Assembly: GCF_014873765.1 (NCBI RefSeq)
Contig: NZ_JADBGG010000016.1
Coordinates: forward strand, 1-64,000
Origin: Desulfomicrobium macestii
Lineage (GTDB): Bacteria > Desulfobacterota > Desulfovibrionia > Desulfovibrionales > Desulfomicrobiaceae
Length of the DNA: 64,000 bases
Direction: 5' to 3'
Shown here piece after piece: positions 1 to 7,645 of this stretch. Position 1 is the first letter of the stretch. Each line of letters opens with the position of its first letter. Made by a program: the position numbers and the translations under genes. Below the pieces are notes generated by a model. The model had not been told where the DNA came from. It saw only the letters and a program-made list of their open reading frames with translations, and searched no databases.

Positions 1-238
1 GTCGCTTCACGGAACTTGGCGGCAGGGATGGAAAGAGCAGGTTTTCAAGCTCTGAGTCGGACAGGCTTGGCGGCAACGGCCAACTGAGGTTGGCAACCTG
101 AGCCCTGCGTAGGTACTCGGAGACGGTGTTGTGTGAGATCTTGAGACTGAGGCCGATCTGGCGTGCGGACAGGTCCCGGTCGAAATGCAGTCGTAAAACG
201 TCTTTGATCTTGCGCATGGATAACCTCGAATTGGGCAT
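1..238 (-). CDS. istA: IS21-family transposase IstA, N-terminal part
   Basis: The reading frame starts at an ATG at 238 (minus strand) after a good GGAGGT ribosome site and runs off the left edge, so only the first 79 residues are seen. The N-terminus (MRKIKDVLRLHF, then LSARQIGLSLKISHNTVSEYL) is the characteristic helix-turn-helix DNA-binding start of IS21 IstA transposases, which act with the IstB ATPase in cut-and-paste transposition. The catalytic DDE core and IstB would lie to the left of the window. The end repeats immediately upstream (340-441) support the family call. It points away from the prophage repressor. Confidence 0.88.
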   Translation of the reverse strand, partial: MPNSRLSMRKIKDVLRLHFDRDLSARQIGLSLKISHNTVSEYLRRAQVANLSWPLPPSLSDSELENLLFPSLPPSSVKR

Positions 239-320
239 GGGCACCTCCTGAAAAGGAGTATGCCCGAGTTATCCAGCGCCGCATCCGCTGCGAATTTTTC
301 CACCGAGTCTGACGCCGTTT

Positions 321-441
321 GGGCTGGTCAGTTTGTTCCGGAATCGGTGGTCAGTTTGCCGTGGAATCCGTGGTCAGTTTCCCGTGGAATCGGTGGTCAG
401 TTTCCGCCGGAATCCGTGGTCAGTTTGGACCGGAATACGCA
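321..441. repeat. IS21-type terminal repeats (23-bp period) and IS end
   Basis: The unit GGAATCSGTGGTCAGTTT is found at 340-357, 363-380, 386-403 and 409-426, exactly 23 bp apart, with a degenerate copy before (321-335) and a partial one after (432-441). Tandem repeats of this kind at the istA-proximal end are the transposase binding sites of IS21-family elements. The element probably ends at the CA dinucleotide at 440-441 (TG on the other strand), as family members end in TG...CA. The exact end and target duplication cannot be checked because the other end is outside the window. Confidence 0.85.
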
Positions 442-568
442 CCTTAAAGAAATTTTCCGATGAATGCATGATTTTCTCTGAATTGATTACGGCCAGGATG
501 ACGGCGATGTCAATTTTTGGCTCTGACGTCGGAAGGAATTTTTCAACATGCTGCTATGGTGATGCAGC
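442..568. other. gene-free spacer between IS end and repressor gene
   Basis: About 127 bp with no convincing ORF. In Mu-like prophages the left end with transposase binding sites lies just beyond the repressor gene. I could not find here the terminal sequence seen near 35,306, so the true left end is probably beyond or destroyed by the IS. Confidence 0.4.
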
Positions 569-1321
569 CTAACCCGTGTCCCGAATTGATGATGCAGCGC
601 GGGATTCTTCCAGGTCGTGCCGGAGCTGGGCGTTCTCGGACTGTAGGCCCTGAACGAGCTGGTTCGTCTTGTCGAGCTGATCCTGGAAGGACGAAAGGGC
701 CTGGTTCAGCTGCCCTTGCATTTCGTCGATCTTCTTTTCGGTGGTGATGGCCTTATGAAAGGCCTTGATATTGCTTACGATGGCCGTCGTGTAAACGGTC
801 TTTGATTTGAGGATGTCCAGGGTTTGAGCCAACACTTCGGCCAGATCGAAGTCCTCTCCCTCGCTATCATTATATATGGACGGCTGGGGCGCTGGCTCTT
901 CTTTGTGCCTTTGGTACAGGCCTGCCTTCCAAAGCGGGCCGTCTTCGCTGCCAGGGAGCGGGTCGTCCCACCTCTCGCCTGGTCGAATCTTGGCGAACTG
1001 CGCCCCGCCTCGCCTCATCTCTCCTTCACCTGTCCATAGCCAGTCGATCGAAGCGCCAAACTTTTCGGACAACAACATGGCCCACGCCGAAGGTATGCTT
1101 TGCCGCTCCTTGGCGGAAGACACGCTGGACTGGTTAATTCCAAGGACTCTCGCAAGGGCCGTGTCGCTTTTTACACCGGCGACTGCCTTCATCCTTTCGA
1201 GGATATCAGACCATCCGGTTGCTCTGGTTTCGACACCTTGAGCAACCGGTTGAGCAACCTGATGATTATGCCCTTTTTCTATGTCAACAGACTGATTTGA
1301 TTTGTCTTTCTGGCTTTTCAT
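569..1321 (-). CDS. Mu-like prophage repressor (CI-type HTH)
   Basis: 250 residues. Residues about 36-100 form a phage CI-repressor-type helix-turn-helix domain (DTALARVLGINQSSVSSAKE, then a WLWTGEG end typical of that family). The C-terminal 70 residues are a predicted coiled coil (KKIDEMQGQLNQALSSFQDQ) instead of an S24 self-cleaving domain, so oligomerisation rather than RecA-dependent cleavage is likely. It is divergent from the early genes, the position of the Mu c repressor. Operator-like GAGCAACCGG sites lie in the promoter and within the first 40 codons, so the true start could be downstream of the ATG at 1321. Confidence 0.8.
   Translation of the reverse strand: MKSQKDKSNQSVDIEKGHNHQVAQPVAQGVETRATGWSDILERMKAVAGVKSDTALARVLGINQSSVSSAKERQSIPSAWAMLLSEKFGASIDWLWTGEGEMRRGGAQFAKIRPGERWDDPLPGSEDGPLWKAGLYQRHKEEPAPQPSIYNDSEGEDFDLAEVLAQTLDILKSKTVYTTAIVSNIKAFHKAITTEKKIDEMQGQLNQALSSFQDQLDKTNQLVQGLQSENAQLRHDLEESRAASSIRDTG
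1215..1259. promoter_or_regulatory. operator-like repeats inside repressor 5' end
   Basis: GAGCAACCGG occurs on the minus strand at 1215-1224 and on the plus strand at 1240-1249, followed by a direct repeat TTGAGCAACC at 1250-1259 (first copy 1238-1247). A further copy lies in the promoter at 1345-1354. Repeated 10-mers around a repressor start are expected for repressor operators; binding itself is inferred. Confidence 0.5.
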
Positions 1322-1344
1322 TGGTTTTTTCCGGATAATACTAT

Positions 1345-1391
1345 GAGCAACCGGATTTAGGCTTGACTGCCATGCAATTAACCGGTTATTC
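1345..1391 (+). promoter_or_regulatory. divergent early promoter/operator region
   Basis: A sigma70-like rightward promoter can be read as TTGACT (1363-1368), 17 bp, TTATTC (1386-1391). The palindrome TTAACCGGTTA-like element at 1378-1388 sits between its boxes. The copy GAGCAACCGG at 1345-1354 sits upstream of a TATTAT (minus strand, about 1334-1339) that could be the -10 box of the repressor promoter. This arrangement fits a Mu-type lysis-lysogeny switch. Confidence 0.45.
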
Positions 1392-1458
1392 CTCTTCCCA
1401 TGAAGTTTACAAAAAAACTTAATTTAACAACCTCTAACAAGCAGCGTTGTTACGAGCA

Positions 1459-1908
1459 ATGACAAAAAAACGCACGACCTCGGACACTGCTCCAAGGCAG
1501 CTCCTCCTCCCCCTGCATTCCGGAGGTACAAACTCCATTCGTGCCGGTAGGTTATGCCGAAAGGAGGCCATTCGCGAGGCGCTGACACAGGCGCTGGCGG
1601 CTTGCCAACTCTCCAGAGAGGAGGTGGCGCAGGAACTGACCCGGCTGACCGGGGAGGCCGTTTCAGTGAATCACATTCACAACTGGTGTTCGGCAGCCAA
1701 GCGCGAGTGGCGTTTCCCGCTAGAACTGACCTCTGCATTTTGCATGATCACCCAGGACTTCGGCCTGATTTCGGCCGTCCTCGATGGAACGGGACATGCG
1801 CTCGCGGGCGAAGAGACCATGGTCCTGGCCGAATACGGACAGATCCTAATTGAAGAGCGTAAACGCTCCTCCAAGAAGCGCGCCCTATTAGAAAGGCTGG
1901 GAGCATGA
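1459..1908 (+). CDS. early phage protein, HTH-like, unknown function
   Basis: 149 residues from the ATG at 1459; a TTG at 1447 would add four residues and neither has a strong ribosome site. The middle (ALAACQLSREEVAQELTRLTG, then SVNHIHNWCS) looks like a helix-turn-helix that reads DNA. As the first gene of the rightward early operon, opposite the repressor, it occupies the place of Mu ner, but it is about twice the length of Ner. It overlaps the next gene by four bases. I do not recognise a named family. Confidence 0.6.
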   Translation: MTKKRTTSDTAPRQLLLPLHSGGTNSIRAGRLCRKEAIREALTQALAACQLSREEVAQELTRLTGEAVSVNHIHNWCSAAKREWRFPLELTSAFCMITQDFGLISAVLDGTGHALAGEETMVLAEYGQILIEERKRSSKKRALLERLGA

Positions 1909-2126
1909 TGATGAGCGAAAAAAATGCACGCCGGATCAAGGCGTGGATGACGCTGAACGGCGTCAGGCAAGCCGACATAGCCAAGGAAATGGGCCTGTCT
2001 AGGACGATGATTCAGCGCTTTATTACCGGTCACAGCACCAGCACCAGGGTGTACGAATATTTCATCAACCTTGGCTGCCCCAGGGAGTATTTTGTGGGTC
2101 GGACTGAAGCGCGGAGGGCTGCCTGA
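1905..2126 (+). CDS. small HTH (XRE/Ner-like) regulator
   Basis: 73 residues with a compact helix-turn-helix, VRQADIAKEMGLSRTMIQRFITG at about residues 20-42, of the XRE/Ner type. It overlaps the preceding stop (ATGATGATGA start) and its own stop overlaps the start of the transposase gene by one base, so it is translationally coupled to both. By size and place it is the best candidate for the Ner-like early regulator that shuts down repressor transcription in Mu; this role is inferred. Confidence 0.65.
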   Translation: MMMSEKNARRIKAWMTLNGVRQADIAKEMGLSRTMIQRFITGHSTSTRVYEYFINLGCPREYFVGRTEARRAA

Positions 2127-4204
2127 TGGCCAAAGTAGATCAGCCCATCAGTGAAAAAGAGGCACTCTCTGCCGCAGACATCGGGCAGATCCTGGGTTGC
2201 TCCAGGCAGGCTGTAGATAAGATGGCAAAAAAAGGAGGATGGCCGGCAATATGGGAAGGCAGGGCCAAGCTGTTTTCAGTCGCAGACCTCCCCGAGGACG
2301 TCCGCGTGGCCATCGCCACCAAGTCGTGCCCCTACACCCCGCCAGCCATCACCCCGGCCAAAGAAGCTGGCCTGGCCGATATTATGAAGCTGAAGGGCAA
2401 GAAAAAGATCAGGTTCACGACAAGGACTGCAATCATCTCCATTTACAAGGCGTTCTCGGCCAAGGCCAACCTTGCGGACACGCCATGCCGCGAGGCCTTC
2501 TGCGTCCGGTGGGCTGCTGGCGAGATTGAGGCGGAGGCCTGGCTGCGTGAGGAGCTCCCGAGTTTCAGTCCGAACTCTGTGAAGAACTGGCTGGAAACAG
2601 AGGAGAAAGAAGGTTCTGCTGCGCTTGGCGGGGACTTTGGCAAGCACCGCAAGGGCACGGGCATCATCGAAAGCACCCCCCTGATGCGCGAATCCATCCT
2701 GGGCATGATGGCCGAGCACCCCAACGCCTCGGCAGCGCTCATCCGCGAATGGCTTGAAGCAAAATTTCAGAAAGTCCCATCTTTGCGCCGCCTGCAGGCG
2801 TGGGTCAGCGCGTGGAAGAAGGCCAATCCGGGCAACTGGATGTACATCCAGGCCCCGGACAAGTGGCGGAGCCGCTTCATGGCCGCCTGTGGCGACAAAT
2901 ACGAGTTAATCGTGAGGCAAAATCAACTTTGGGAATATGACGGAACCCCAGCAGACATTATGCTCTCCGACGGTAAGCGGTATTCCATCATCGGCGTGAT
3001 CAACATCTTTGACCGCCGCCTGAAATTAGAAGTCGCTCCTTCTGAAAACTCGCGTGACGTGGGCGCGCTGAGCCGCCGCTGTATTTTGGACTGGGGCGTC
3101 CCAGAGGGAGTCACCACTGACAATGGCGGTTCATACGTTTCCGCATACCAGCAGCAAGTATTTGGTGCACTTGGCATTGTTCACACCATCCTGCCCCCGT
3201 TCCGGCCCGACTTAAAACCGGCCATCGAGCGCGCATTCCGCACCTTTTCACACCATCTTTTGACGATCTGCCCCGCATACGTGGGTCATAATGTGGCCAC
3301 ACGCCAGGAGATCCGCGAGCGCGAGACCTTCTCCAAGCGCCTCATGGACCGCAAGAACCCCCAGGAGTTGTCCATGGCCTTCTCGCCCCAGGAGCTGCAG
3401 GAATTCTGCAACGACTGGTGCCAAAACACCTATGCACATCGCCCCCATAGCGGCCTGAACGGGCGCACGCCCTGGGAGGTCGCCCAGGATTGGATCATGC
3501 CGGTCCGGCGGATCGAGAACGAACGCGCCCTGGACGTTCTGCTTGTGCCCCTGGCTAGCGGGGGCGGCTTCCGGGAAGTGGGCAAGAAAGGCCTGCGCTG
3601 CTCTTCTGGCGTCTATGTGGCTCCGGAGCTGGGCGGCCTGGTCGGCCACCGTGTTCAGGTCCGGATGGACCCTGCAAATCTGACCTGGGCGTATGTGTTC
3701 GACGATGACGGCAACTTTCTGTGTCGGGCAGAGCGGACCGATGACCTCAGTGCTGAACAGATGCGCGCAGAGGCCAAGGCCATGCGTCGGGTCAGCCAGG
3801 CAACGCCAAAGGCCATATCCAAGGAAATGCGCGCCATGGCCAAACTGACCGAGGCGGATCAGGCCATGCCCGTGATCCGCGAGCACCATCGCAAGCGGGC
3901 AGAGGCCATCCGCGCCAAGGGCGTCGACCAGCGCTCCACCGTCTACACCACCCCAGAACTCGAAGCCGCAGCCGATGCTGCGAACGCCCATATCCCCGCC
4001 GTCGCCGTCACCGAGCAGTCCCGGGAGATCGTCCCCGGCTTCACGCCCCCGGCGACTGCCCAGGAGCGCTACAAGCTGCTGCTGGCTCTCCAGGCGCGCG
4101 AGGATCTGACCGAAGCGGAGGCCAAGTGGGCCCGCATTTACGCGGCCTGCCTTGAGGCGGATGGTTTCCGTCGAATGTACCAGATCTGCGCGGCAACCGG
4201 TTAA
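2126..4204 (+). CDS. MuA-like DDE transposase
   Basis: 692 residues, close to Mu transposase A (663). The N-terminus (about 1-70) is a Mu-type winged-helix DNA-binding domain (ILGCSRQAVDKMAKKGGWPA). The RNase H-fold core has the catalytic triad D272 (WEYDGTP), D332 (TTDNGGSY) and E368 (KPAIERAF), spaced DD35E. A Mu beta-barrel-like domain and a charged C-terminal tail that would contact the MuB ATPase follow. It catalyses strand transfer for both integration and replication of the phage. All catalytic residues are present, so the gene looks intact. Confidence 0.95.
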   Translation: MAKVDQPISEKEALSAADIGQILGCSRQAVDKMAKKGGWPAIWEGRAKLFSVADLPEDVRVAIATKSCPYTPPAITPAKEAGLADIMKLKGKKKIRFTTRTAIISIYKAFSAKANLADTPCREAFCVRWAAGEIEAEAWLREELPSFSPNSVKNWLETEEKEGSAALGGDFGKHRKGTGIIESTPLMRESILGMMAEHPNASAALIREWLEAKFQKVPSLRRLQAWVSAWKKANPGNWMYIQAPDKWRSRFMAACGDKYELIVRQNQLWEYDGTPADIMLSDGKRYSIIGVINIFDRRLKLEVAPSENSRDVGALSRRCILDWGVPEGVTTDNGGSYVSAYQQQVFGALGIVHTILPPFRPDLKPAIERAFRTFSHHLLTICPAYVGHNVATRQEIRERETFSKRLMDRKNPQELSMAFSPQELQEFCNDWCQNTYAHRPHSGLNGRTPWEVAQDWIMPVRRIENERALDVLLVPLASGGGFREVGKKGLRCSSGVYVAPELGGLVGHRVQVRMDPANLTWAYVFDDDGNFLCRAERTDDLSAEQMRAEAKAMRRVSQATPKAISKEMRAMAKLTEADQAMPVIREHHRKRAEAIRAKGVDQRSTVYTTPELEAAADAANAHIPAVAVTEQSREIVPGFTPPATAQERYKLLLALQAREDLTEAEAKWARIYAACLEADGFRRMYQICAATG

Positions 4205-4223
4205 AATTTCAGAATTATCGACC

Positions 4224-4239
4224 AGGGCCGCAAGGCCCT
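4224..4239 (+). other. GNRA-loop hairpin between transposase and ATPase genes
   Basis: AGGGCC-GCAA-GGCCCT is a perfect 6-bp stem with a GCAA tetraloop in the 63-bp gap between the A-like and B-like genes. There is no following T run, so it is more likely an mRNA stability or processing element than a terminator. Confidence 0.45.
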
Positions 4240-4267
4240 TAACCACAACCTTCAAGGAGAACCTGTC

Positions 4268-5008
4268 ATGTCCCTAGTCCCCAACCCCGGCCCCGGGGTA
4301 GCACCGCTTGGAAACGTCGCTATGTGCCTGTCCACTCTGAGGCGAGCCATCACGCGCCCTGCGCACCTGCCTGGGATCGTCGTATTCTACGGCCCCAGCG
4401 GCTACGGCAAGTCCACGGCCGCCACGGTGGCCACGATCCACTGTGACGCCGTCTACGTGCAGGCCCGCAGCAGCTGGACCCGCAAGGCGGCCCACCAGGC
4501 CATTCTGAAGGGCCTGGGCGTTCTCCCGGCCAAGACCGTGGCCGAGATGTCGGACCAAATCGCGGAAGAGCTGGCCTTGAGCAAGCGCCCCTTGATCGTC
4601 GACGAAGTGGATTACTTGGCCGAAAGGGGCACCATTGAGCTCATCAGGGACATCTATGAGTCCAGCCAGGCCCCGGTGATGCTGATCGGGGAAGAGGGCC
4701 TGCCGGGCAAGCTGAAGCGCTGGGAGCGTTTCCACGGCCGCGTGCTGGATTGGGCACCTGCCCAGCCAGCAAGCCTTGAAGACTGCAAGACCTTGTCCGA
4801 ACTGCACTCCACAAAGGTACAGATTGCGGACGACCTGCTGGCCAAGGTTCATGACGTGGCCGGGGGCTCGGTGCGCAGAATTTGCGTGAACATCGCCCGG
4901 ATTGAAGAGCAGGCTCAGGTGGAAGGCCGGGACGTGATGGATTTGGCCGCCTGGGGCGCCCGCGAACTGTACACCGGGGAGGCCCCGAGCCGCCGGAGGA
5001 ACGCATGA
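4268..5008 (+). CDS. MuB-like AAA+ transposition ATPase
   Basis: 246 residues. Walker A is GPSGYGKST (residues 42-50) and Walker B is LIVDEVD (about 109-115), as in the MuB/TnsC-like AAA ATPases that select target DNA, activate the transposase and give target immunity. A ribosome site (AAGGAG) sits eight bases before the ATG. It follows the transposase gene and overlaps the next start by four bases. The C-terminal part (GGSVRRICVNIARI) resembles the helical AAA lid. Confidence 0.92.
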   Translation: MSLVPNPGPGVAPLGNVAMCLSTLRRAITRPAHLPGIVVFYGPSGYGKSTAATVATIHCDAVYVQARSSWTRKAAHQAILKGLGVLPAKTVAEMSDQIAEELALSKRPLIVDEVDYLAERGTIELIRDIYESSQAPVMLIGEEGLPGKLKRWERFHGRVLDWAPAQPASLEDCKTLSELHSTKVQIADDLLAKVHDVAGGSVRRICVNIARIEEQAQVEGRDVMDLAAWGARELYTGEAPSRRRNA

Positions 5009-5610
5009 GTCAGGCACCCGCAAGGCATTGCTCCCCGGCGGGAGTGCTGACCGACCGGGAGCGGTTGTGGGCGGCAATGCGCGAGCTGCGAGTGTTTACG
5101 ATCCGCGACCTATGCCGCGCCGTAAACACTGGCAAGGACCGCGACGCCGCCATTTCGGACAGCAAGGCCAAGGACTACCTGGTCGGCCTGGTCCGGGCCG
5201 GGATCGTGGGCAAGGGGCTGACTGTTCGGTTCGAGCCGATGCGATTCGAGCTGATTAGCGACACCGGCGTGCGCGCCCCGCGCGTCCGCAAGGACGGGAC
5301 CATGCTGCCCGAATCTGGCCGCAACCGGATGTGGAAGGCCATGCAGATCCTGGGCGAATTCTCCACCAGGGAGCTCATGCACGCGGCCAGCATCCCCGGC
5401 GCCCCCGTCGCCTATTCCGAGGCCAAGACTTATTGCGGCTGGCTGGCCCGTGGCGGCTACCTTTTGCAGTCCGGGGAGCGGTTCCGCTTCATCCGCGCCC
5501 GTTTCACCGGATCCAAAGCCCCGCAGATCCTGCGCGTGAAGCAGCTTTTCGACCCGAACTCGGACAAGGTTGTTTACTCCTCTGATCCGGAAGGCAGGGA
5601 CGACCTGTGA
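5005..5610 (+). CDS. tandem winged-helix phage protein
   Basis: 201 residues made of two repeats of a winged-helix-like unit: residues about 20-80 (RLWAAMRELRVFTIRDLCRA ... SKAKDYLVGLVRAGIV) and 110-165 (RMWKAMQILGEFSTRELMHA ... SEAKTYCGWLARGGYL). Each looks like a DNA-reading helix-turn-helix with a beta wing. Function is unknown; a DNA-binding role in the early transposition region is inferred. Two inverted copies of the dispersed GTTTACG motif lie within its own gene at 5094 and 5121. Overlaps both neighbours by four bases. Confidence 0.7.
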   Translation: MSQAPARHCSPAGVLTDRERLWAAMRELRVFTIRDLCRAVNTGKDRDAAISDSKAKDYLVGLVRAGIVGKGLTVRFEPMRFELISDTGVRAPRVRKDGTMLPESGRNRMWKAMQILGEFSTRELMHAASIPGAPVAYSEAKTYCGWLARGGYLLQSGERFRFIRARFTGSKAPQILRVKQLFDPNSDKVVYSSDPEGRDDL

Positions 5611-5978
5611 AACGGCCAAGCGCAATGAAATTGGCCCTTTCGGGCTGGGGCGAAGTCCTGCCCATGTACCTGCCGGAGTGGGTGGTGACGCTTGCCGAGG
5701 CCTGCGACAGGTCCAGCATGCGCACCGTAGCCGCCTCCCTGGGCGTCTCCCCGGCCCTGGTGTCGCTGGCAATTCGCAACGCCCACCACGCCCGCCTGGA
5801 CTTCATCCAGGCCCGCGTGGAGGCAGTCCTGGGCGGCGTTGAATGCCCCGTCCTTGGCCACATCAGCGCCGAGCGCTGTCGTCAAAATCAAGATCAACCT
5901 TTTTCATCTATCAACCCGCTCTCGGTCAGGCTGTTCCGGGCCTGCCGTGGCGAATGCCCCCACGGAGGGAAAAAATAA
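5607..5978 (+). CDS. small HTH-type phage regulator
   Basis: 123 residues. Residues about 35-60 (RTVAASLGVSPALVSLAIRN) form a helix-turn-helix. A conserved tail follows with CPVLG, HISAERCRQNQDQPF and a C-x-x-x-C-type end (RACRGECPHGG) that is common in early-region proteins of Mu-like and other prophages. The two cysteine pairs could bind a metal. It overlaps the preceding gene and its TAA shares one base with the next ATG. Confidence 0.65.
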   Translation: MKRPSAMKLALSGWGEVLPMYLPEWVVTLAEACDRSSMRTVAASLGVSPALVSLAIRNAHHARLDFIQARVEAVLGGVECPVLGHISAERCRQNQDQPFSSINPLSVRLFRACRGECPHGGKK

Positions 5979-6205
5979 TGGTCAGCAACGAAATCAGAAA
6001 CAACGCGGCGGCCCTGGGAGTTCTGATGCACCAGGTGGGAAACGAGCAGGCGGCGCTGATCCGCATTGTGCGCTCCAACTTGGCAGCAGCTGCGGACACG
6101 GCGGAAGAGATGGAGCGGAACCTTGTGGTGCCCCGCCCCGCAGCGCAGGCAACGGCAGAAGAACCCGAAGTGATCGAAGACAACGAGTTCAAGGAGGCAA
6201 TGTGA
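5978..6205 (+). CDS. small hypothetical phage protein
   Basis: 75 residues from the ATG at 5978, which follows a GGAGGG ribosome site and overlaps the preceding TAA. Mostly helical with an acidic C-terminus (EEPEVIEDNEFKEAM). No recognised family. It lies between the HTH regulator and the DUF3164 gene in the same transcription unit, with one base of overlap at its stop. Confidence 0.6.
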   Translation: MVSNEIRNNAAALGVLMHQVGNEQAALIRIVRSNLAAAADTAEEMERNLVVPRPAAQATAEEPEVIEDNEFKEAM

Positions 6206-6801
6206 TGGAAGGCTACAAGAAGAACGCTGCCGGGCACCTGGTACCCTTGGAGCAGATCCAGCCCATCGACCTGGCTCGGGATGAGCTGGTCGTAGAGAAG
6301 GCGGAGAAGATCAAAGCCGCACAGGAGATGATACGCAAGCTCAAGGCGGAGATCATGGGCGACATTGAGGCTTTCGTGTCCTTGGCTGCTCAAAAGTACG
6401 ACGCCCAGGTGGGCGGGCAGAAAGGCAATGTGACGCTGATGAGCTTTGACGGCCGCTACAAGCTCCGTCGCCAGATCAGCGAAAACCTGTCTTTTGACGA
6501 ACGGCTGCAGGCGGCCAAGGCCCTGATCGACGAATGCATCCGGGAGTGGACCAAGGGCAGCCGCACAGAGCTGCAGGCGCTCATAAATGACGCCTTCCAG
6601 GTCGACCGAGAAGGGAAGATCAATACGGGCCGTATCTTGGGATTGCGCCGCTTGAACATCGACGACGACCGCTGGCTGAGGGCCATGGAGGCCATCTCCG
6701 ACAGCCTCCAGGTGACGGGCACCACGGCCTACTTCAGGTTGTACGAGCGCGTCGCAGGGGACCGTTACACGGCCGTTCCACTGGATATGGCCGCGGTCTA
6801 G
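6205..6801 (+). CDS. DUF3164-family phage protein
   Basis: 198 residues starting at the ATG at 6205 after AAGGAGG. The sequence (GHLVPLEQIQPIDLARDELV near the start, then KGNVTLMSFDGRYKLRR and DECIREWTKGS, INTGRILGLRRLNID) matches the DUF3164 family found in early regions of Mu-like phages. Its role is not known; it is often placed near transposition and recombination functions. It ends the first early gene block before a structured 220-bp gap. Confidence 0.82.
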   Translation: MEGYKKNAAGHLVPLEQIQPIDLARDELVVEKAEKIKAAQEMIRKLKAEIMGDIEAFVSLAAQKYDAQVGGQKGNVTLMSFDGRYKLRRQISENLSFDERLQAAKALIDECIREWTKGSRTELQALINDAFQVDREGKINTGRILGLRRLNIDDDRWLRAMEAISDSLQVTGTTAYFRLYERVAGDRYTAVPLDMAAV

Positions 6802-6815
6802 CCTGTTGACCCCGA

Positions 6816-6995
6816 GTGGCGGCGAGGTCTCTCGCCGTCACGATCGGGCCAGCAGGCGGTGCCCCTGTCGGGACACATACACCTCGGCAACACCTGCAGC
6901 GCAGGCGGTCCCTCCTGGCCGTGACCGCGCCGTAGCACCCACGAGACGGGTGGCTGAATCAAGAGTGGCGGCGAACCATTGGGGTTCGTCGCCAC
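6816..6995 (+). ncRNA. multi-hairpin gene-free region, candidate phage RNA
   Basis: Between 6802 and 7020 there is no credible gene but several stems: GTGGCGGCGAG/CTCGCCGTCAC (6816-6826 with 6831-6841, loop GTCT), a CCTGC/GCAGG stem near 6894-6907, CACCC/GGGTG near 6937-6952, and GTGGCGGCGAACC/GGTTCGTCGCCAC (6965-6977 with 6983-6995). The first and last hairpins share the motif GAGTGGCGGCGA. No T run follows, so these are not ordinary terminators. An RNA or an mRNA-processing region is inferred. Confidence 0.35.
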
Positions 6996-7020
6996 CATCG
7001 AAACAGCGAGGAGGTTTTAA

Positions 7021-7257
7021 GTGGGCGGAACAGAAGCAATCACCAGGGCAAACACCCTAACGATCGACGAAGTGCCCCGCGCCTTCTGTAAGGAGTTCTG
7101 CGCTACGTGGATCGGGCGAAAGCTGCGAAACGGGCAGGATGAGAGCTGGTGCGGCAAGACAGTGTTCCCGCCCGCTGCGGACGGGAAGAGATACTGCGCA
7201 TGGGAATGGAAACGAATCAAGGAGAAGATGAGTCTATGTGCGAAGCTGAAGTCCTGA
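7021..7257 (+). CDS. small Cys-containing phage protein
   Basis: 78 residues from a GTG start at 7021, chosen because GAGGAGG lies nine bases upstream. Four cysteines are spread through the chain (FCKEFC, SWCGK, RYCAW), so a metal-binding fold is possible. It overlaps the next gene by 22 bases in another frame. No recognised family; position is in the accessory part of the Mu-like early region. Confidence 0.5.
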   Translation: MGGTEAITRANTLTIDEVPRAFCKEFCATWIGRKLRNGQDESWCGKTVFPPAADGKRYCAWEWKRIKEKMSLCAKLKS

Positions 7258-7481
7258 GCTGGCTACTCTCAGAAGTCGAACAGAAGTCAAAGGAGCATCT
7301 TGGCAACGTAAAGAGCGTTGTCCGCACCCTCCAACACCGCTGCAACTTCGAGGATCATTACGAGCAGGACCGCGCGGTGGATGCCGTTTTGGAGCTCGAA
7401 GGGTTCGGCGGTGATCTCATGGGTCTGGTTCGCGAAGCAAACCAGCGTTTAAAGGAAAGCAAAGGGCAGGTGGCTGCATGA
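7236..7481 (+). CDS. small hypothetical phage protein
   Basis: 81 residues from the ATG at 7236; an upstream in-frame ATG at 7206 would add ten residues. GGAG at 7221 is the only ribosome site in reach. The chain is predicted helical and acidic. The start lies inside the preceding gene and its stop overlaps the next start (ATGA). No family recognised. Confidence 0.5.
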   Translation: MCEAEVLSWLLSEVEQKSKEHLGNVKSVVRTLQHRCNFEDHYEQDRAVDAVLELEGFGGDLMGLVREANQRLKESKGQVAA

Positions 7482-7645
7482 CAACCGTACTGCTCAAAGT
7501 GTCAACGCTTGAAGCCGTTTCTGGAGACGAATTGACCAGGTACGTTCAGTATTTGGTCATGGGCGTCGAAGAGACCGAACACGACGAAGAGGCCTTTGCC
7601 CTTCTCGACGATGCGGCAATTCTCACGGTGGAGCGGGCAGAATGA
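7478..7645 (+). CDS. 55-residue hypothetical phage protein
   Basis: A short frame from the ATG at 7478, coupled to the preceding gene by an ATGA overlap and to the next gene in the same way at 7642. The product is acidic (EETEHDEEAFALLDDAA). Tight packing with overlapping starts and stops on both sides is the main support that it is translated. No family recognised. Confidence 0.5.
   Translation: MTTVLLKVSTLEAVSGDELTRYVQYLVMGVEETEHDEEAFALLDDAAILTVERAE

Noticed and set aside
442-568. left terminal repeat of the prophage
   Set aside because: No stretch here resembles the inward sequence of the right end (TGTGTAACGCGCC and the TTAGTTTTG blocks).
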